Origin: Mycolicibacterium tusciae JS617
Lineage (GTDB): Bacteria > Actinomycetota > Actinomycetes > Mycobacteriales > Mycobacteriaceae
Direction of reading: 5' to 3'
DNA length: 64,000 bases
NCBI RefSeq assembly: GCF_000243415.2
Contig: NZ_AGJJ02000003.1
Span: forward strand, 62,001-126,000
Shown here: piece after piece, positions 36,037 to 44,184 of the stretch
Numbering within the stretch: position 1 is the stretch's first letter
Layout of the letters: every line of letters begins with the position of its first letter
The notes under the pieces: generated by a model
Told to the model about the DNA's origin: nothing
What the model saw: the letters and a program-made list of their open reading frames with translations, nothing else
The model's database searches: none
Program-made: the position numbers and the translations under genes

Positions 36037-36159
36037 CGGGTGCACCGGTCGGCTGCTGTGCGCATCATGAGTGCTCCTCGATGGTCGATGACCGGAATGA
36101 TTGTTCAGTCCGCCCCAAGCCGTTGTCAAGCACCCGTCTTGACAAGGTCGCGGTGCGGA

Positions 36160-36744
36160 ATGAACGATCCGCCGATGGGCACCACCAAGCGGGAGGCGGT
36201 CCTCGACGCCGCATTGGAGCTGTTCGAGGAGCGCACCTTCTACGGCACCGCGATGCCCCTGGTGGCCGCGCGGGCCGGGGTGGGGGCCGGGACGATCTAC
36301 CGCCACTTCGAATCCAAGGAGGTGCTCGCCAATGAGTTGTTCCGGTTCTGGAAGGGCGAGTTGGCCGCCGCGCTCGCGCCGGCCGCGGCTGCCCCATCGG
36401 CGGTCGCGGGCTTCGGGCTCTACTGGGACGGGCTGACCGATTTCACGCTGGCCCATCCGACGGCGTTCGCCTTTCTGGAGACCCACCGCCACCAGCCCTA
36501 TCTCGACGCGGATAGCCGGGCGATCGCGCTGGCACTGGACAGCCAGATCGAGCGCTTCATCCGTCGTCATCAGCGCACCGGCGATCTTCGATCAGGTGAC
36601 CCCGCCGAACTCATAGCACTGGTACTGGGTGCCTTCGTCGGCCTCGTGCGCGCCGCCGGGGACGGTCGCATCCGGCTAACCCGCCGCCGTCTGCGCGCCG
36701 CCGCGCCGCGGGTGTGGCATCTCATCGGCCCGCCGATGCGGTGA
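36160..36744 (+). CDS. TetR/AcrR-family regulator, 194 aa
   Basis: HTH from AVLDAALELFEERTFYGTAM through RAGVGAGTIYRHFESKEVL; a typical TetR with helix 3 GAGTIYRHF. Divergent from the SDR/Ddn pair, with about 120 bases between starts, so it likely represses that operon and itself. The intergenic region lacks a TGTAC-type operator, which separates this regulator from the regulon elsewhere in the window. ATG 36160 or 36175. Confidence 0.85.
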   Translation: MNDPPMGTTKREAVLDAALELFEERTFYGTAMPLVAARAGVGAGTIYRHFESKEVLANELFRFWKGELAAALAPAAAAPSAVAGFGLYWDGLTDFTLAHPTAFAFLETHRHQPYLDADSRAIALALDSQIERFIRRHQRTGDLRSGDPAELIALVLGAFVGLVRAAGDGRIRLTRRRLRAAAPRVWHLIGPPMR

Positions 36745-36857
36745 CGGCAGGTCGGCATCCACCCTCGACGTGCCAAACCGATTGACTCAAATTGAGTGAA
36801 TCGGTTGACACTCGATGTGCGAAATGGGAATTCGACGACTTACGACAACTCCCGGCG

Positions 36858-37757
36858 CTACAGCGGCAGCAGTTCTCCGTTGGTCGGGTCGGTGGCCAGG
36901 AACTGCTGCACCGCCGGGTCATGGAAGGCCGCGACCAGCTTCTTGATGTTCTCGGTGTCGGTCCACTTGCTGCCGACGGTGAGGACGGAGGCGTAGTCGT
37001 CGGGCGACTTCGGAGCGAAGATGAGCTTGTCCTTGGGGATGCCGGCCAGGAGGTAGTCCCCGTTGAAACCCGCAGCCGCGTCGAGGTCGCGCAGCGCGCG
37101 CGCCTGAGCCCCGAAGTCAAGCAGCTTGAACTGCAGGTTGCGCGGATTGGCGACGATGTCCCGTTGGGTCAGGGCGGTGCTGCCGGCGTCCGGACGCAAC
37201 GTGATCAGTCCCGCCTGTGCGAGGTACCACAGCCCCAGTGACTCGTTGGCAGGATCGGCGAGCAACGAGATGGTGGCGCCGTTCGGGATTTCCTGCGGGC
37301 TTCTGTACTTGTCCGACCAGACGCCGAACGCCCACCGGAAGATCGGCGCCGCCGCGGTCAAGCGGAAATCGGGGTTGGATTCCAGCACCTGGGCGAGCCA
37401 GAGCTTGTGCTGGTAGGTGGTTGCGGCCACCTCACCTTCGCTGACCGCCCGATTGATGGTGTTGCTGTCGGAAAGCCCGCGGAAGGCCACCTTGATGCCG
37501 TATCTTGGCGCGACTTCGCGGGCGACGAACTCGATAACCGCCTTCTCGCCCGCGTAGCCCTCCTGGGTGGCAGCCACTAGTGTCGCGCCTGCAGTCTCGT
37601 TGGCGGACTTGGTGTCTGAGAAGAACACGATCCGTACCGCGACGACGGCCACGACGGCGACGACAAGTCCGACCGCTATCCAGAGCCACTTGCGGCGGCT
37701 CTTGAGCTCGAAACCGTGGTCGTCGGCCTTGTCAGTGGGGGTGGGCGTGGTGGTCAT
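36858..37757 (-). CDS. metQ: MetQ/NlpA-family substrate-binding protein, membrane-anchored, 299 aa
   Basis: Binding protein of a D-/L-methionine-type ABC importer. An N-terminal membrane helix (WLWIAVGLVVAVVAVVAVRIV) is followed by the NlpA fold: AVIEFVAREVAPRYGIKVAF, EVAATTYQHKLWL, ISLLADPANESLGLWYLAQAGLI. No lipobox Cys is visible after the helix, unlike most MetQ lipoproteins, so it may be anchored by the helix. Encoded just downstream of the permease and the truncated ATPase gene on the same strand. Substrate methionine or another small compound; not decided. Confidence 0.85.
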   Translation of the reverse strand: MTTTPTPTDKADDHGFELKSRRKWLWIAVGLVVAVVAVVAVRIVFFSDTKSANETAGATLVAATQEGYAGEKAVIEFVAREVAPRYGIKVAFRGLSDSNTINRAVSEGEVAATTYQHKLWLAQVLESNPDFRLTAAAPIFRWAFGVWSDKYRSPQEIPNGATISLLADPANESLGLWYLAQAGLITLRPDAGSTALTQRDIVANPRNLQFKLLDFGAQARALRDLDAAAGFNGDYLLAGIPKDKLIFAPKSPDDYASVLTVGSKWTDTENIKKLVAAFHDPAVQQFLATDPTNGELLPL

Positions 37758-37772
37758 GGATGGCTCCTTGGA

Positions 37773-38522
37773 TCAGGCGGTCAGGGTGTCAGGGCGCGGT
37801 TGCGCGGCGAAAGGACGATTGCGGGTGCGACCCCGGCTGTGCGGTGTGGTGAAGCGGACGAGGCCGTCGCCGATCAACTGAATGGCGGCGACAACGAAGA
37901 CGAGGATGGCGATGGTGGCCAGCATCACCACATGGTCAAATCTCAGGTAGCCGTATGTGATTGCGACGTAACCGATTCCGCCGGCCCCGATAGCCCCGGC
38001 GATCGCCGAGTACTCGATCATCCCGATGGTGGTGATGGTCAGGCCTCCGATGATCGACGGCACGGCCTCATTGAGTTGGGCGGTGCGAATGACCTGCAGC
38101 CGCGACCCGCCCGAGGCGCGCGCCACCTGAACCACCGACGGCGGCACCGACCGCAGCGAGTTCTCCACGATGCGGGTGAAGAACGCGGTGCCCGATAGCG
38201 ACATCGGCACCACCGCCGCCGCGATGCCGATGTTGGTGCCGGTGATCAGCCGGGTGAACGGGATGATCGCGGCCATCAGGATCAGGAACGGCAGCGAGCG
38301 CCCGACGTTGATGATCCAGCTCAGCGGCGTGTGCAACGCCGGGTTCTCGAACAGCCCACCGGGTGCCAGGTTGTGCACGAGCGCGCCGAACGGGATGCCG
38401 ACCAATACCACGATCACCATCACGATGCCGACCATGGTCAAGGTGTCGAGCAGCGCGGGAAGAAGCAGCCCGGGCAGCTCGTTCGGCGGCACCTTCGCAT
38501 TGGCGAGGATGGATTCGCTCAC
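37773..38522 (-). CDS. metI: MetI-type ABC permease, 249 aa
   Basis: Five or six membrane helices with the ABC permease coupling region ENSLRSVPPSVVQVARASGGSR near residue 120, followed by the LNEAVPSIIGGL segment typical of MetI. ATG 38522 overlaps the ATPase stop as ATGA. Works with the MetN ATPase and MetQ binding protein as an importer; with MetN truncated the system should be inactive unless another ATPase substitutes. Confidence 0.9.
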   Translation of the reverse strand: MSESILANAKVPPNELPGLLLPALLDTLTMVGIVMVIVVLVGIPFGALVHNLAPGGLFENPALHTPLSWIINVGRSLPFLILMAAIIPFTRLITGTNIGIAAAVVPMSLSGTAFFTRIVENSLRSVPPSVVQVARASGGSRLQVIRTAQLNEAVPSIIGGLTITTIGMIEYSAIAGAIGAGGIGYVAITYGYLRFDHVVMLATIAILVFVVAAIQLIGDGLVRFTTPHSRGRTRNRPFAAQPRPDTLTA

Positions 38523-39138
38523 GCCACCCCCTCCAGCTCGTCGTGGTCGTCATCGCGGGTCGCCGACAGCCCGTATTTCGCCAGCACTCCGGCCACTCGC
38601 GGGGCGAGGTCGACCGGGACTCCGAGGGTGGCACCGCCAACGCACACCTCGCCGACGACCTGAACCGACGCGCCGAGCAGCGACAGCGGCACGCCGAGAT
38701 CGACAGACGCGCGACCGATCCAGTCGGCGGGCACCGCGGGCGAGCTGTAGATCACCTGCCATACCTGTTGACCCACCACCGGTTCGGCGTCCACACGACG
38801 GGGCCGCAGCTCGGCGCCGAGAGATGAACCGGGGTCGGTCAACAAGTCGACGAGCCGGCCGGACTCCACGATGCTCCTGTGGTCCAGCCGGGCCGCCGAG
38901 TCGGCGATCTTGAGCACCGTGTCCATCTCGTGGGTGATGAACACGATGGACAGCTCGAGGTCGTCGCGCAGCAGTTCGACGACCGATGCCTTGGTGGTGG
39001 GGTCGAGTCCCGCGGTCGCTTCGTCGGCCAGCAGCACCGACGGCCGCAACGCCAGTGCACGGGCTATCCCGACACGCTGTCGCTGACCGCCGGACAGTTG
39101 GAACGGATAGTGGTGCGCGCGCTGCGTCAACCCGACGC
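38519..39138 (-). pseudogene. metN: MetN-type ABC ATPase, N-terminally truncated
   Basis: Only the C-terminal part remains: signature motif LSGGQRQRVGIARALA, Walker B VLLADEATAGLDP, H-loop FITHEMDTVLKIAD, and a C-terminal NIL/ACT-like domain. The Walker A half is missing because the gene is cut near 39,138 by an IS630-type transposase fragment on the opposite strand. The transporter is probably dead. Confidence 0.85.
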
Positions 39139-39441
39139 ACACACAAGCACGCCGAGGTGGACCGATGGCTCAACCGGCACGAGCGGTTTCATCTGCACTT
39201 CACGCCGACCTCGTCGTCGTGGCTCAATCAGGTCGAGCGCTGGTTCCGCGACCTGACTGATAAGAACCTCCGTCGCGGCGTGTTCGCCAGCGTGCCGGAT
39301 CTGATCGCCAGCATCGAGGCATACCTCAACGCCCACAACGCAGATCCCAGACCTTACGTGTGGACAGCCACTGCCGAATCCATCCTCGCCAAAGTCCAGC
39401 GCGCACGCGCCAAACTCCAACAAGTAGTTAGCCAAAACTGA
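39139..39441 (+). mobile_element. IS630-family transposase, C-terminal fragment
   Basis: Encodes THKHAEVDRWLNRHERF onward to the stop, closely similar to the C-terminal third of the intact IS630 transposase at 46484-47578 (shared LHFTPTSSSWLN and PYVWTATAESILAKV) and keeping the catalytic Glu in WLNQVERWF. The N-terminal two thirds and the left end are missing, so the insertion was followed by a deletion that also removed the start of metN. Confidence 0.85.
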
Positions 39442-39618
39442 GACGGACCACTAGCGCAGCCGATTGCGATCGCGAGCAGTCCGTCCAGCACACCCCACCC
39501 TGCTGGAATCGAGCCGCGGGACACCTCCTTCATGGGCGCTCCGACTACGACGGGTTCACCCGGCCGGAGACGACGATGACCGAGGCGGAGCCGACCGACA
39601 CGAATGGAACGAATACCG

Positions 39619-40283
39619 ATGAGGGTCAACATGATCCGCAAGCACGCCCGCGCGCTTGTCCTTGGCGCCAGCGCCATGATCGCTGCCGGCACGCTCACCG
39701 CGTGTTCGCACGGCGCACCCGCGACGTCCGCGATGAGCGGGCCCACAGCTCGGCTGAGATGCCTGCGGCGGCAACCTTCATCGCCGACATGCCTGCAGCA
39801 CAGGGCACGTCGATGACGACGGTGGCGATCACCGTCGAGGGTGACGAGGTCGTCGCCTACGCGACCAACGGCGCCAACGACGAGGCGTACTTCTTCGGCA
39901 CCCAGAGCAATGGTCAGATGGACCTGACCTCGACGTACGCCGACCGCCTGAAGGCGTCCTTCGACGGCAAGAACGTCAGCGGTGAGATCGTGATGAACGA
40001 GAACGGCGCCGCCCCAGAGAAATTCGCGGCGTCACCGGTCGCGGCTCCGGCGGGCATATACACCGCCGCCCACGACAACAGCCGCGCAACGTGGGTCGTC
40101 GGGCCAAATCACACCATGGTCGGAATCATGGTCCTGAACAACAGCGCCCCCGGTGACCACAAGATCACCGACGCGATCGCGGCCCAGAATCAGCAGTTCA
40201 AGGACAGGGTCCGGCAGATGCGGCTGGACCGGCAGATGCAGCCGGCGCCGCAGATGGCCTTCGGGACTGGTCGACGGAAATGA
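39619..40283 (+). pseudogene. Exported lipoprotein, frameshifted
   Basis: The signal peptide MRVNMIRKHARALVLGAS through TLTACS with a lipobox (LTAC) is in one frame. The body (FIADMPAAQGTSMTTVAITV through AYFFGTQSNGQMDLTS to the C-terminal basic helix) is in another; the break lies near 39,745. The body repeats beta-strand-like segments such as DEVVAYATNG and SGEIVMNENG. Similar lipoproteins are found in mycobacteria; function unknown. Confidence 0.6.
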
Positions 40284-40581
40284 ACGGCACCAGCGCGACC
40301 GCTGTCCGCGTCACCGGAAGCATGACCTTCTGATCCACCTCAACTCGGTGAAAAGGATTGTGACACTGCAGCCTCGGCGATCACAGCCGGGGCCGCAGAC
40401 CCGCGATCAAACGGTGTGATCTGCTCACCGGCGTCGCCGCCGAGTCGGGCTGGTGCTGAAGCGGCGATTGGTGACGGAATTGTGACAGCGCTGAGCAGTG
40501 GGTTCGTTTATCGTGTTCTTGGCGGACGTTGCCGATAGCTTGGTTGGCGAGTCGAAGTTTCCGTCGCCCCGCAGACACCGG
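40284..40581. other. Gap without a supported gene
   Basis: About 300 bases between the lipoprotein remnant and operator 3. No open frame with a ribosome site or recognisable domain. Confidence 0.5.
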
Positions 40582-40597
40582 TGTACTGTCCAGTACA
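40582..40597. promoter_or_regulatory. TGTAC-type operator 3 (TGTACT-N4-AGTACA)
   Basis: TGTACT GTCC AGTACA, perfect arms. Its right edge touches the ribosome site AGGAGGAG of the leader frame, so a bound repressor would sit over the very start of the transcript or the promoter's downstream edge. Confidence 0.75.
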
Positions 40598-40608
40598 GGA
40601 GGAGTGAG

Positions 40609-40629
40609 ATGATCGGTCCGACGACGTAA
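40609..40629 (+). CDS. Six-codon leader reading frame
   Basis: ATG at 40609 follows GGAGGAGTGAG and encodes MIGPTT, then TAA overlaps the ATG of the hydrolase (TAATG). The strong ribosome site serves the leader, and the main gene would be reached by coupling. Alternatively the leader is accidental. Confidence 0.45.
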   Translation: MIGPTT

Positions 40630-41546
40630 TGCCGCCCGCCGCAGACCAACTGTTGGCCAGCTACCGGGCGTCGGGGCGAGCCTTCACGGCCGCGGGAGTG
40701 CGCTCCTTCGTGCTCGACGGGGGCGCGCCGGACGCCGAGCCCGTGGTGTGCGTTCACGGGGTCCCCGCGTCTGCCTACCTCTACCGCAAGGTGGTACCGG
40801 CGCTGGCCCAGAGGGGCCTGCGCGGCATCGCGGTGGATCTGCCCGGGCTGGGCCTCGCCGAGCGTCCGCCAGATGCCGACTATACCTGGAGCGGGCTGGG
40901 CCGCTGGTTGCTGTCCGCCGTCGACGCGTTGCAGCTTGATCGTTTCCACTTGGTGGTGCACGACATCGGCGGACCGATAGGGTTCGAAGTCGCCGCAGCG
41001 CAGCCGGGCCGGATCCGTTCCCTGACCCTGCTCAACACGACCGTCGCCGTGGCCAGCTTCCATCGTCCGTGGATGATGGAACCCTTCGCCCACCCCGGTG
41101 TAGGTCAGGCGTGGTTGGCGTCCCTGCGGTTGCCGGGCGCGTTCCTTGCGTTGATGCGCTACACCGGTGTCAGCCGGCGTGTCCCCGCTGCTGAGATCGC
41201 TGCCTATGTCCCGTTGTTGCTCGGAGACGACGACGGGCGGGCATTCCTGAAGATCATGCGGGGCTTCGAGCCGACCGCCGACAAGCAACGCCGTTACCTG
41301 TCTGCGGTGCGCAATGCGCCGTATCCGGTGCAGCTCGTATGGGGAACGCGGGACCGCGCCTTGTCCTGGAGTCCCCACGGTGTTCAGGCGCAACTCGCCG
41401 CCGGCGTCGATGACCCGATCTTGCTGCCCGCCAAACACTTCCTTCAGGAGGACTACCCGGACGAGATTGCGGACGCCGTCGTCCGACTGGCGCAGGCGCG
41501 GCCCGTCAGCGGGGAGGGTCGACGATCTGCACCTGGCCAGACGTGA
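40629..41546 (+). CDS. Alpha/beta hydrolase with Asp nucleophile (haloalkane dehalogenase or epoxide hydrolase type), 305 aa
   Basis: Alpha/beta-hydrolase fold with oxyanion motif HGVPAS (43-48), nucleophile elbow VVHDIGGPIG with Asp112, acid Asp242 in WGTRDRAL and base His270 in AKHFLQED. An Asp nucleophile fits haloalkane dehalogenases and epoxide hydrolases rather than esterases; the usual Trp after the nucleophile (QDWGG) is Ile here, so halide stabilisation may differ. Expressed behind operator 3 and a coupled six-codon leader. A cap-domain segment with many hydrophobic residues lies at 145-205. Substrate is unknown. Confidence 0.85.
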   Translation: MPPAADQLLASYRASGRAFTAAGVRSFVLDGGAPDAEPVVCVHGVPASAYLYRKVVPALAQRGLRGIAVDLPGLGLAERPPDADYTWSGLGRWLLSAVDALQLDRFHLVVHDIGGPIGFEVAAAQPGRIRSLTLLNTTVAVASFHRPWMMEPFAHPGVGQAWLASLRLPGAFLALMRYTGVSRRVPAAEIAAYVPLLLGDDDGRAFLKIMRGFEPTADKQRRYLSAVRNAPYPVQLVWGTRDRALSWSPHGVQAQLAAGVDDPILLPAKHFLQEDYPDEIADAVVRLAQARPVSGEGRRSAPGQT

Positions 41547-41930
41547 CACCGGCGATGAACAGCCGCCGGGTCGCGGAGTCGACATCGAGCGTGTAGGGAT
41601 TCTGCAGCGTGGCCAGCCGCGCCACCTCGCGCGGGGCCGGATCGGTCACGTCGTAGCCGACGACCTCGTTGGCGCCTGACGCGACCCACAGTTCGTCGCG
41701 TGCGGAGTCGTAGCCAACCCCGTACGGCCCCTTGCTGCGAAACACTGCCAACTTCGCGGCCCGTGGGGCAAGGCGGTGAACACCCGGATGGCATCGCCTC
41801 GGTGTCGATCGCGATCAACCGTCCACGGCGATCCGCGACGAGGTGCGTCGGGCCTGCACCGGCGGGAGCCGCGCCGACGATGGTCAGGGCGGGTCAGCAC
41901 AGTCGAACGCTGGGTCAAAGTTGACCATCC
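41506..41930 (-). pseudogene. YncE-like beta-propeller protein, C-terminal remnant
   Basis: The last ~80 codons are intact (FRSKGPYGVGYDSARDELWV, then NPYTLDVDSATRRLFIAG) and match the end of propeller proteins such as the lipoprotein at 48696-49754. Upstream pieces (TIVGAAPAGAGPTHLVADRR) appear in another frame, so the gene is truncated and shifted. It overlaps the end of the convergent hydrolase by 41 bases. Confidence 0.6.
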
Positions 41931-42072
41931 GGTCAACTTGCGGCCGAGATCATGCTTCGTGTAACGGATGCCGCCTTCCGTCGACACCTCACCGGGACAT
42001 TCGACGCGTCTGGCGGCCCTTTCGTGGCTTTGGAACAACGTCCTCCGCGAGTTGTCCACGTTCCTTTAGGTC

Positions 42073-42088
42073 TGTACTATTCGGTACA
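42073..42088. promoter_or_regulatory. TGTAC-type operator 4 (TGTACT-N4-GGTACA)
   Basis: TGTACT ATTC GGTACA; one base off the perfect palindrome. Flanking CT/AG extends the symmetry weakly. It lies 30 bases upstream of the redoxin ATG at 42118. Confidence 0.7.
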
Positions 42089-42117
42089 GACAGTCCGAGT
42101 ACCGGAAGGCAATCATA

Positions 42118-42681
42118 ATGAGCAAGGCCAACGTCATCGGCCCGGGCAACGTAGTCGCATCCCGCCAATTGGTAACCGTCTCAGGAGAAGCCGTCCTGAT
42201 ACCGGATCCCGACACCCGCGTCCATCTGCAGTTGCGTCGATTTGCGGGCTGCCCGATCTGCAATGTGCACCTTCAGTCGGTGGTGCGCCGACACGACGAA
42301 ATCGTCGCGGCCGGCATCCGTGAGGTCGTGGTGTTCCACTCCAGCGACGCCGAGCTGCGCCGGCACGGGGTCGAGTTGCCGTTCGCGGTGGTCGGCGATC
42401 CCAGCAAGGCGCTCTACGACGAGTTCGGTGTCGGCTCCTCGCGACGGGCCATCCTCGACCCCCGGGCACTCGCCCCGGTTGTTGCCGAGCGGTTGCGCCA
42501 ACTGATTAAGCGCGGCACACCGGCCCCGGCGCCGGTGTACAACAACGACCCCATCGGCGGCACCCTGGGGTTGCCCGCTGACTTCCTCATCGGAGCAGAC
42601 GGCCGCGTGGTGGCCTCCAAGTACGGCACTCACGCCTACGACCAGTGGTCGGTCGACGAACTGCTCGAGCGGGCACGCTGA
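42118..42681 (+). CDS. Peroxiredoxin-like AhpC/TSA antioxidant protein (PF13911 type), 187 aa
   Basis: Thioredoxin-fold protein with the motif RRFAGCPICNVHLQSV (Cys45, Cys48), as in the AhpC-TSA_2 antioxidant family, and a later LGLPADFLIGADGRVV strand pair. ATG 42118 after GGAAGG. It is a paralogue of the next redoxin (42972-43526), sharing the CPICNVHLQSV motif and the ending DQWSVDELL. It probably reduces peroxides or other oxidised substrates using cellular thiols. Single gene followed by a decayed tetR copy, behind operator 4. Confidence 0.85.
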   Translation: MSKANVIGPGNVVASRQLVTVSGEAVLIPDPDTRVHLQLRRFAGCPICNVHLQSVVRRHDEIVAAGIREVVVFHSSDAELRRHGVELPFAVVGDPSKALYDEFGVGSSRRAILDPRALAPVVAERLRQLIKRGTPAPAPVYNNDPIGGTLGLPADFLIGADGRVVASKYGTHAYDQWSVDELLERAR

Positions 42682-42880
42682 GGCTTGCCGCGCAGCAACC
42701 GGAGCTCGACCGTACCGATTCCCGGGAGGGAATCGAGGCCTGGATGGCCCGAATCCTGCGCGGGCAATCCCGCAAGGGCGGGCCATTCGGCTGTTCGCTC
42801 GGAACGATCGCGGCCGAGTTGAAGAACGATGCCGGAACCGTGGCCAGTGTTGCCGAAAACGTCCGCGGAGCGGGCCTGAC
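42682..42880 (+). pseudogene. TetR-family regulator, C-terminal remnant
   Basis: The segment IEAWMARILRGQSRKGGPFG through CSLGTIAAELKNDA corresponds to the ligand-domain region of TetR2 and TetR3 (GGPFACPLGSMAAEL in TetR2). The HTH and the end are gone. It follows the first redoxin exactly where tetR follows the second redoxin, so it is probably the decayed half of a tandem duplication. Confidence 0.65.
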
Positions 42881-42881
42881 T

Positions 42882-42909
42882 CGATACTGTACTTGACAGT
42901 ACAGTATCG
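42882..42909. promoter_or_regulatory. TGTAC-type operator 5, 28-bp perfect palindrome
   Basis: The core TGTACT TGAC AGTACA (42888-42903) is extended by CGATAC on the left and GTATCG on the right to 12-bp perfect arms around a 4-bp spacer, the longest of the set. It contains TTGACA at its centre, a possible -35 box, so repression by occlusion is likely. It precedes the redoxin-tetR-dhmA operon. Confidence 0.8.
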
Positions 42910-42971
42910 GTGAGTAAGGCTGGAGCGACGGTGCTCTGATTGGGAGCGCCGAGCGGCCACGAGGAGCAACG

Positions 42972-43526
42972 ATGCAGGTCAAGTCCGGAGATGCCGTCGT
43001 AGCCGACGAATGGCGCACCATCACGGGCGCCACGGTCACCGTGCCCGATCCGGAACAGCTCGTCCACCTTCAGTTTCGGCGTTTCGCGGGCTGCCCGATC
43101 TGCAACGTGCATCTGCAGTCGGTGATCAAGCGTCACGACGAGATCACGGCACACGGCATCCGCGAGGTGGTGATGTTTCATTCCACGCCCGAGGAGCTCG
43201 ACACCTACGTCGATGACCTGCCGTTCGATCTCGTCGCCGACCCGGACCGCACGCTCTACCGACGGTTCGGGGTGGAGACCTCGGTCCGGGCGGTGGTCGA
43301 TCCACGCTCGGCGGCGCCCATCGTCAAGGGCATGATGGACCGTTCCCTGGCCGGGAAGTTGCGGCTATCGGCCGGGATGCATCGGGCCAACGGGGGCCAT
43401 CTTGGTCTGCCCGCCGACATCTTGATCGACACCGACGGCACCGTCATCGACGCCAAATACGGCAAGCACGCCGGAGATCAGTGGTCCGTTGACGAACTGC
43501 TCCAACACGCCAGGGCGCGGCGCTGA
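42972..43526 (+). CDS. Peroxiredoxin-like AhpC/TSA antioxidant protein (PF13911 type), 184 aa
   Basis: Paralogue of the redoxin at 42118: FAGCPICNVHLQSV with Cys41 and Cys44, then VVMFHSTPEELDTYVDDLPF and LGLPADILIDTDGTVIDAKY. ATG 42972 after GAGGAGC. First gene of an operon with tetR3 (26-base gap) and dhmA (17-base gap). The pairing of a redoxin with a dehalogenase suggests handling of reactive aldehydes, halogenated compounds or peroxides produced together, but this is inference. Confidence 0.85.
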   Translation: MQVKSGDAVVADEWRTITGATVTVPDPEQLVHLQFRRFAGCPICNVHLQSVIKRHDEITAHGIREVVMFHSTPEELDTYVDDLPFDLVADPDRTLYRRFGVETSVRAVVDPRSAAPIVKGMMDRSLAGKLRLSAGMHRANGGHLGLPADILIDTDGTVIDAKYGKHAGDQWSVDELLQHARARR

Positions 43527-43552
43527 GGGGCGGAACGGCCAAGCCGCTGCCG

Positions 43553-44167
43553 GTGACCGACCGGGGGCGGCGGGCGCGCGCCGCCATCGTGGAGGCCGCC
43601 GCGGTGCTGATCTACCAACGTGGTGTCCGGGCAACCAGTCTCGACGACGTGCTCGCGGTGGCGGGTTGCGGAAAGTCGCAGCTGTACCACTACTTCGACG
43701 ACAAGGCCGAGCTTGTCGGAGCCGTCATCGACCGGCAGTTGGAGATCGTGCTCGCCGCCCAGCCCGCGCTCCCGAACATCGACTCGTGGGCGATGTTCGA
43801 CGCGTGGCTGGCCGGCATTGTGCAGATGCACTCGGCCCCCGGCGGCCCGTTCGCCTGTCCGTTGGGGAAGTTGGCCGCCGAGTTGATGGACGACGACGCC
43901 TTCCGGCCGGGCCTGGATGCGGCGCTCGGCCGGTGGGTGGCACTGCTCGGCGAGGGGCTGTGCACGATGCGGGAACGCGGCGAGCTCACCGCCGACGCCG
44001 ACCCCGATCGTTTGGCCGCCAATGTTATTGCGTCGCTGCAGGGCGGCATGCTGGTCGGCCGGGTGCGCGCCGACATCACCCCGATGCGCGATGCGGTCGA
44101 CGTCGCGCGGGCGCAGCTTCGACGGTGGTGCCCAGTCGCCGCCGACCGACCATCCCCAACCCGCTAG
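43553..44167 (+). CDS. TetR/AcrR-family regulator (TetR3), 204 aa
   Basis: GTG start MTDRGRRARAAIVEAAAV, HTH SLDDVLAVAGCGKSQLYHYFDDKAEL, ligand domain with GGPFACPLGKLAAELMDDD. Very similar to TetR2. Its position inside the redoxin-dhmA operon behind the best operator of the set makes it the prime candidate for the regulator of TGTAC-type sites. The Cys in ACPLG is conserved in the other TetR proteins here and could sense thiol-reactive compounds; not shown. Confidence 0.88.
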   Translation: MTDRGRRARAAIVEAAAVLIYQRGVRATSLDDVLAVAGCGKSQLYHYFDDKAELVGAVIDRQLEIVLAAQPALPNIDSWAMFDAWLAGIVQMHSAPGGPFACPLGKLAAELMDDDAFRPGLDAALGRWVALLGEGLCTMRERGELTADADPDRLAANVIASLQGGMLVGRVRADITPMRDAVDVARAQLRRWCPVAADRPSPTR

Positions 44168-44184
44168 TGCAAAGGAGCACCACC

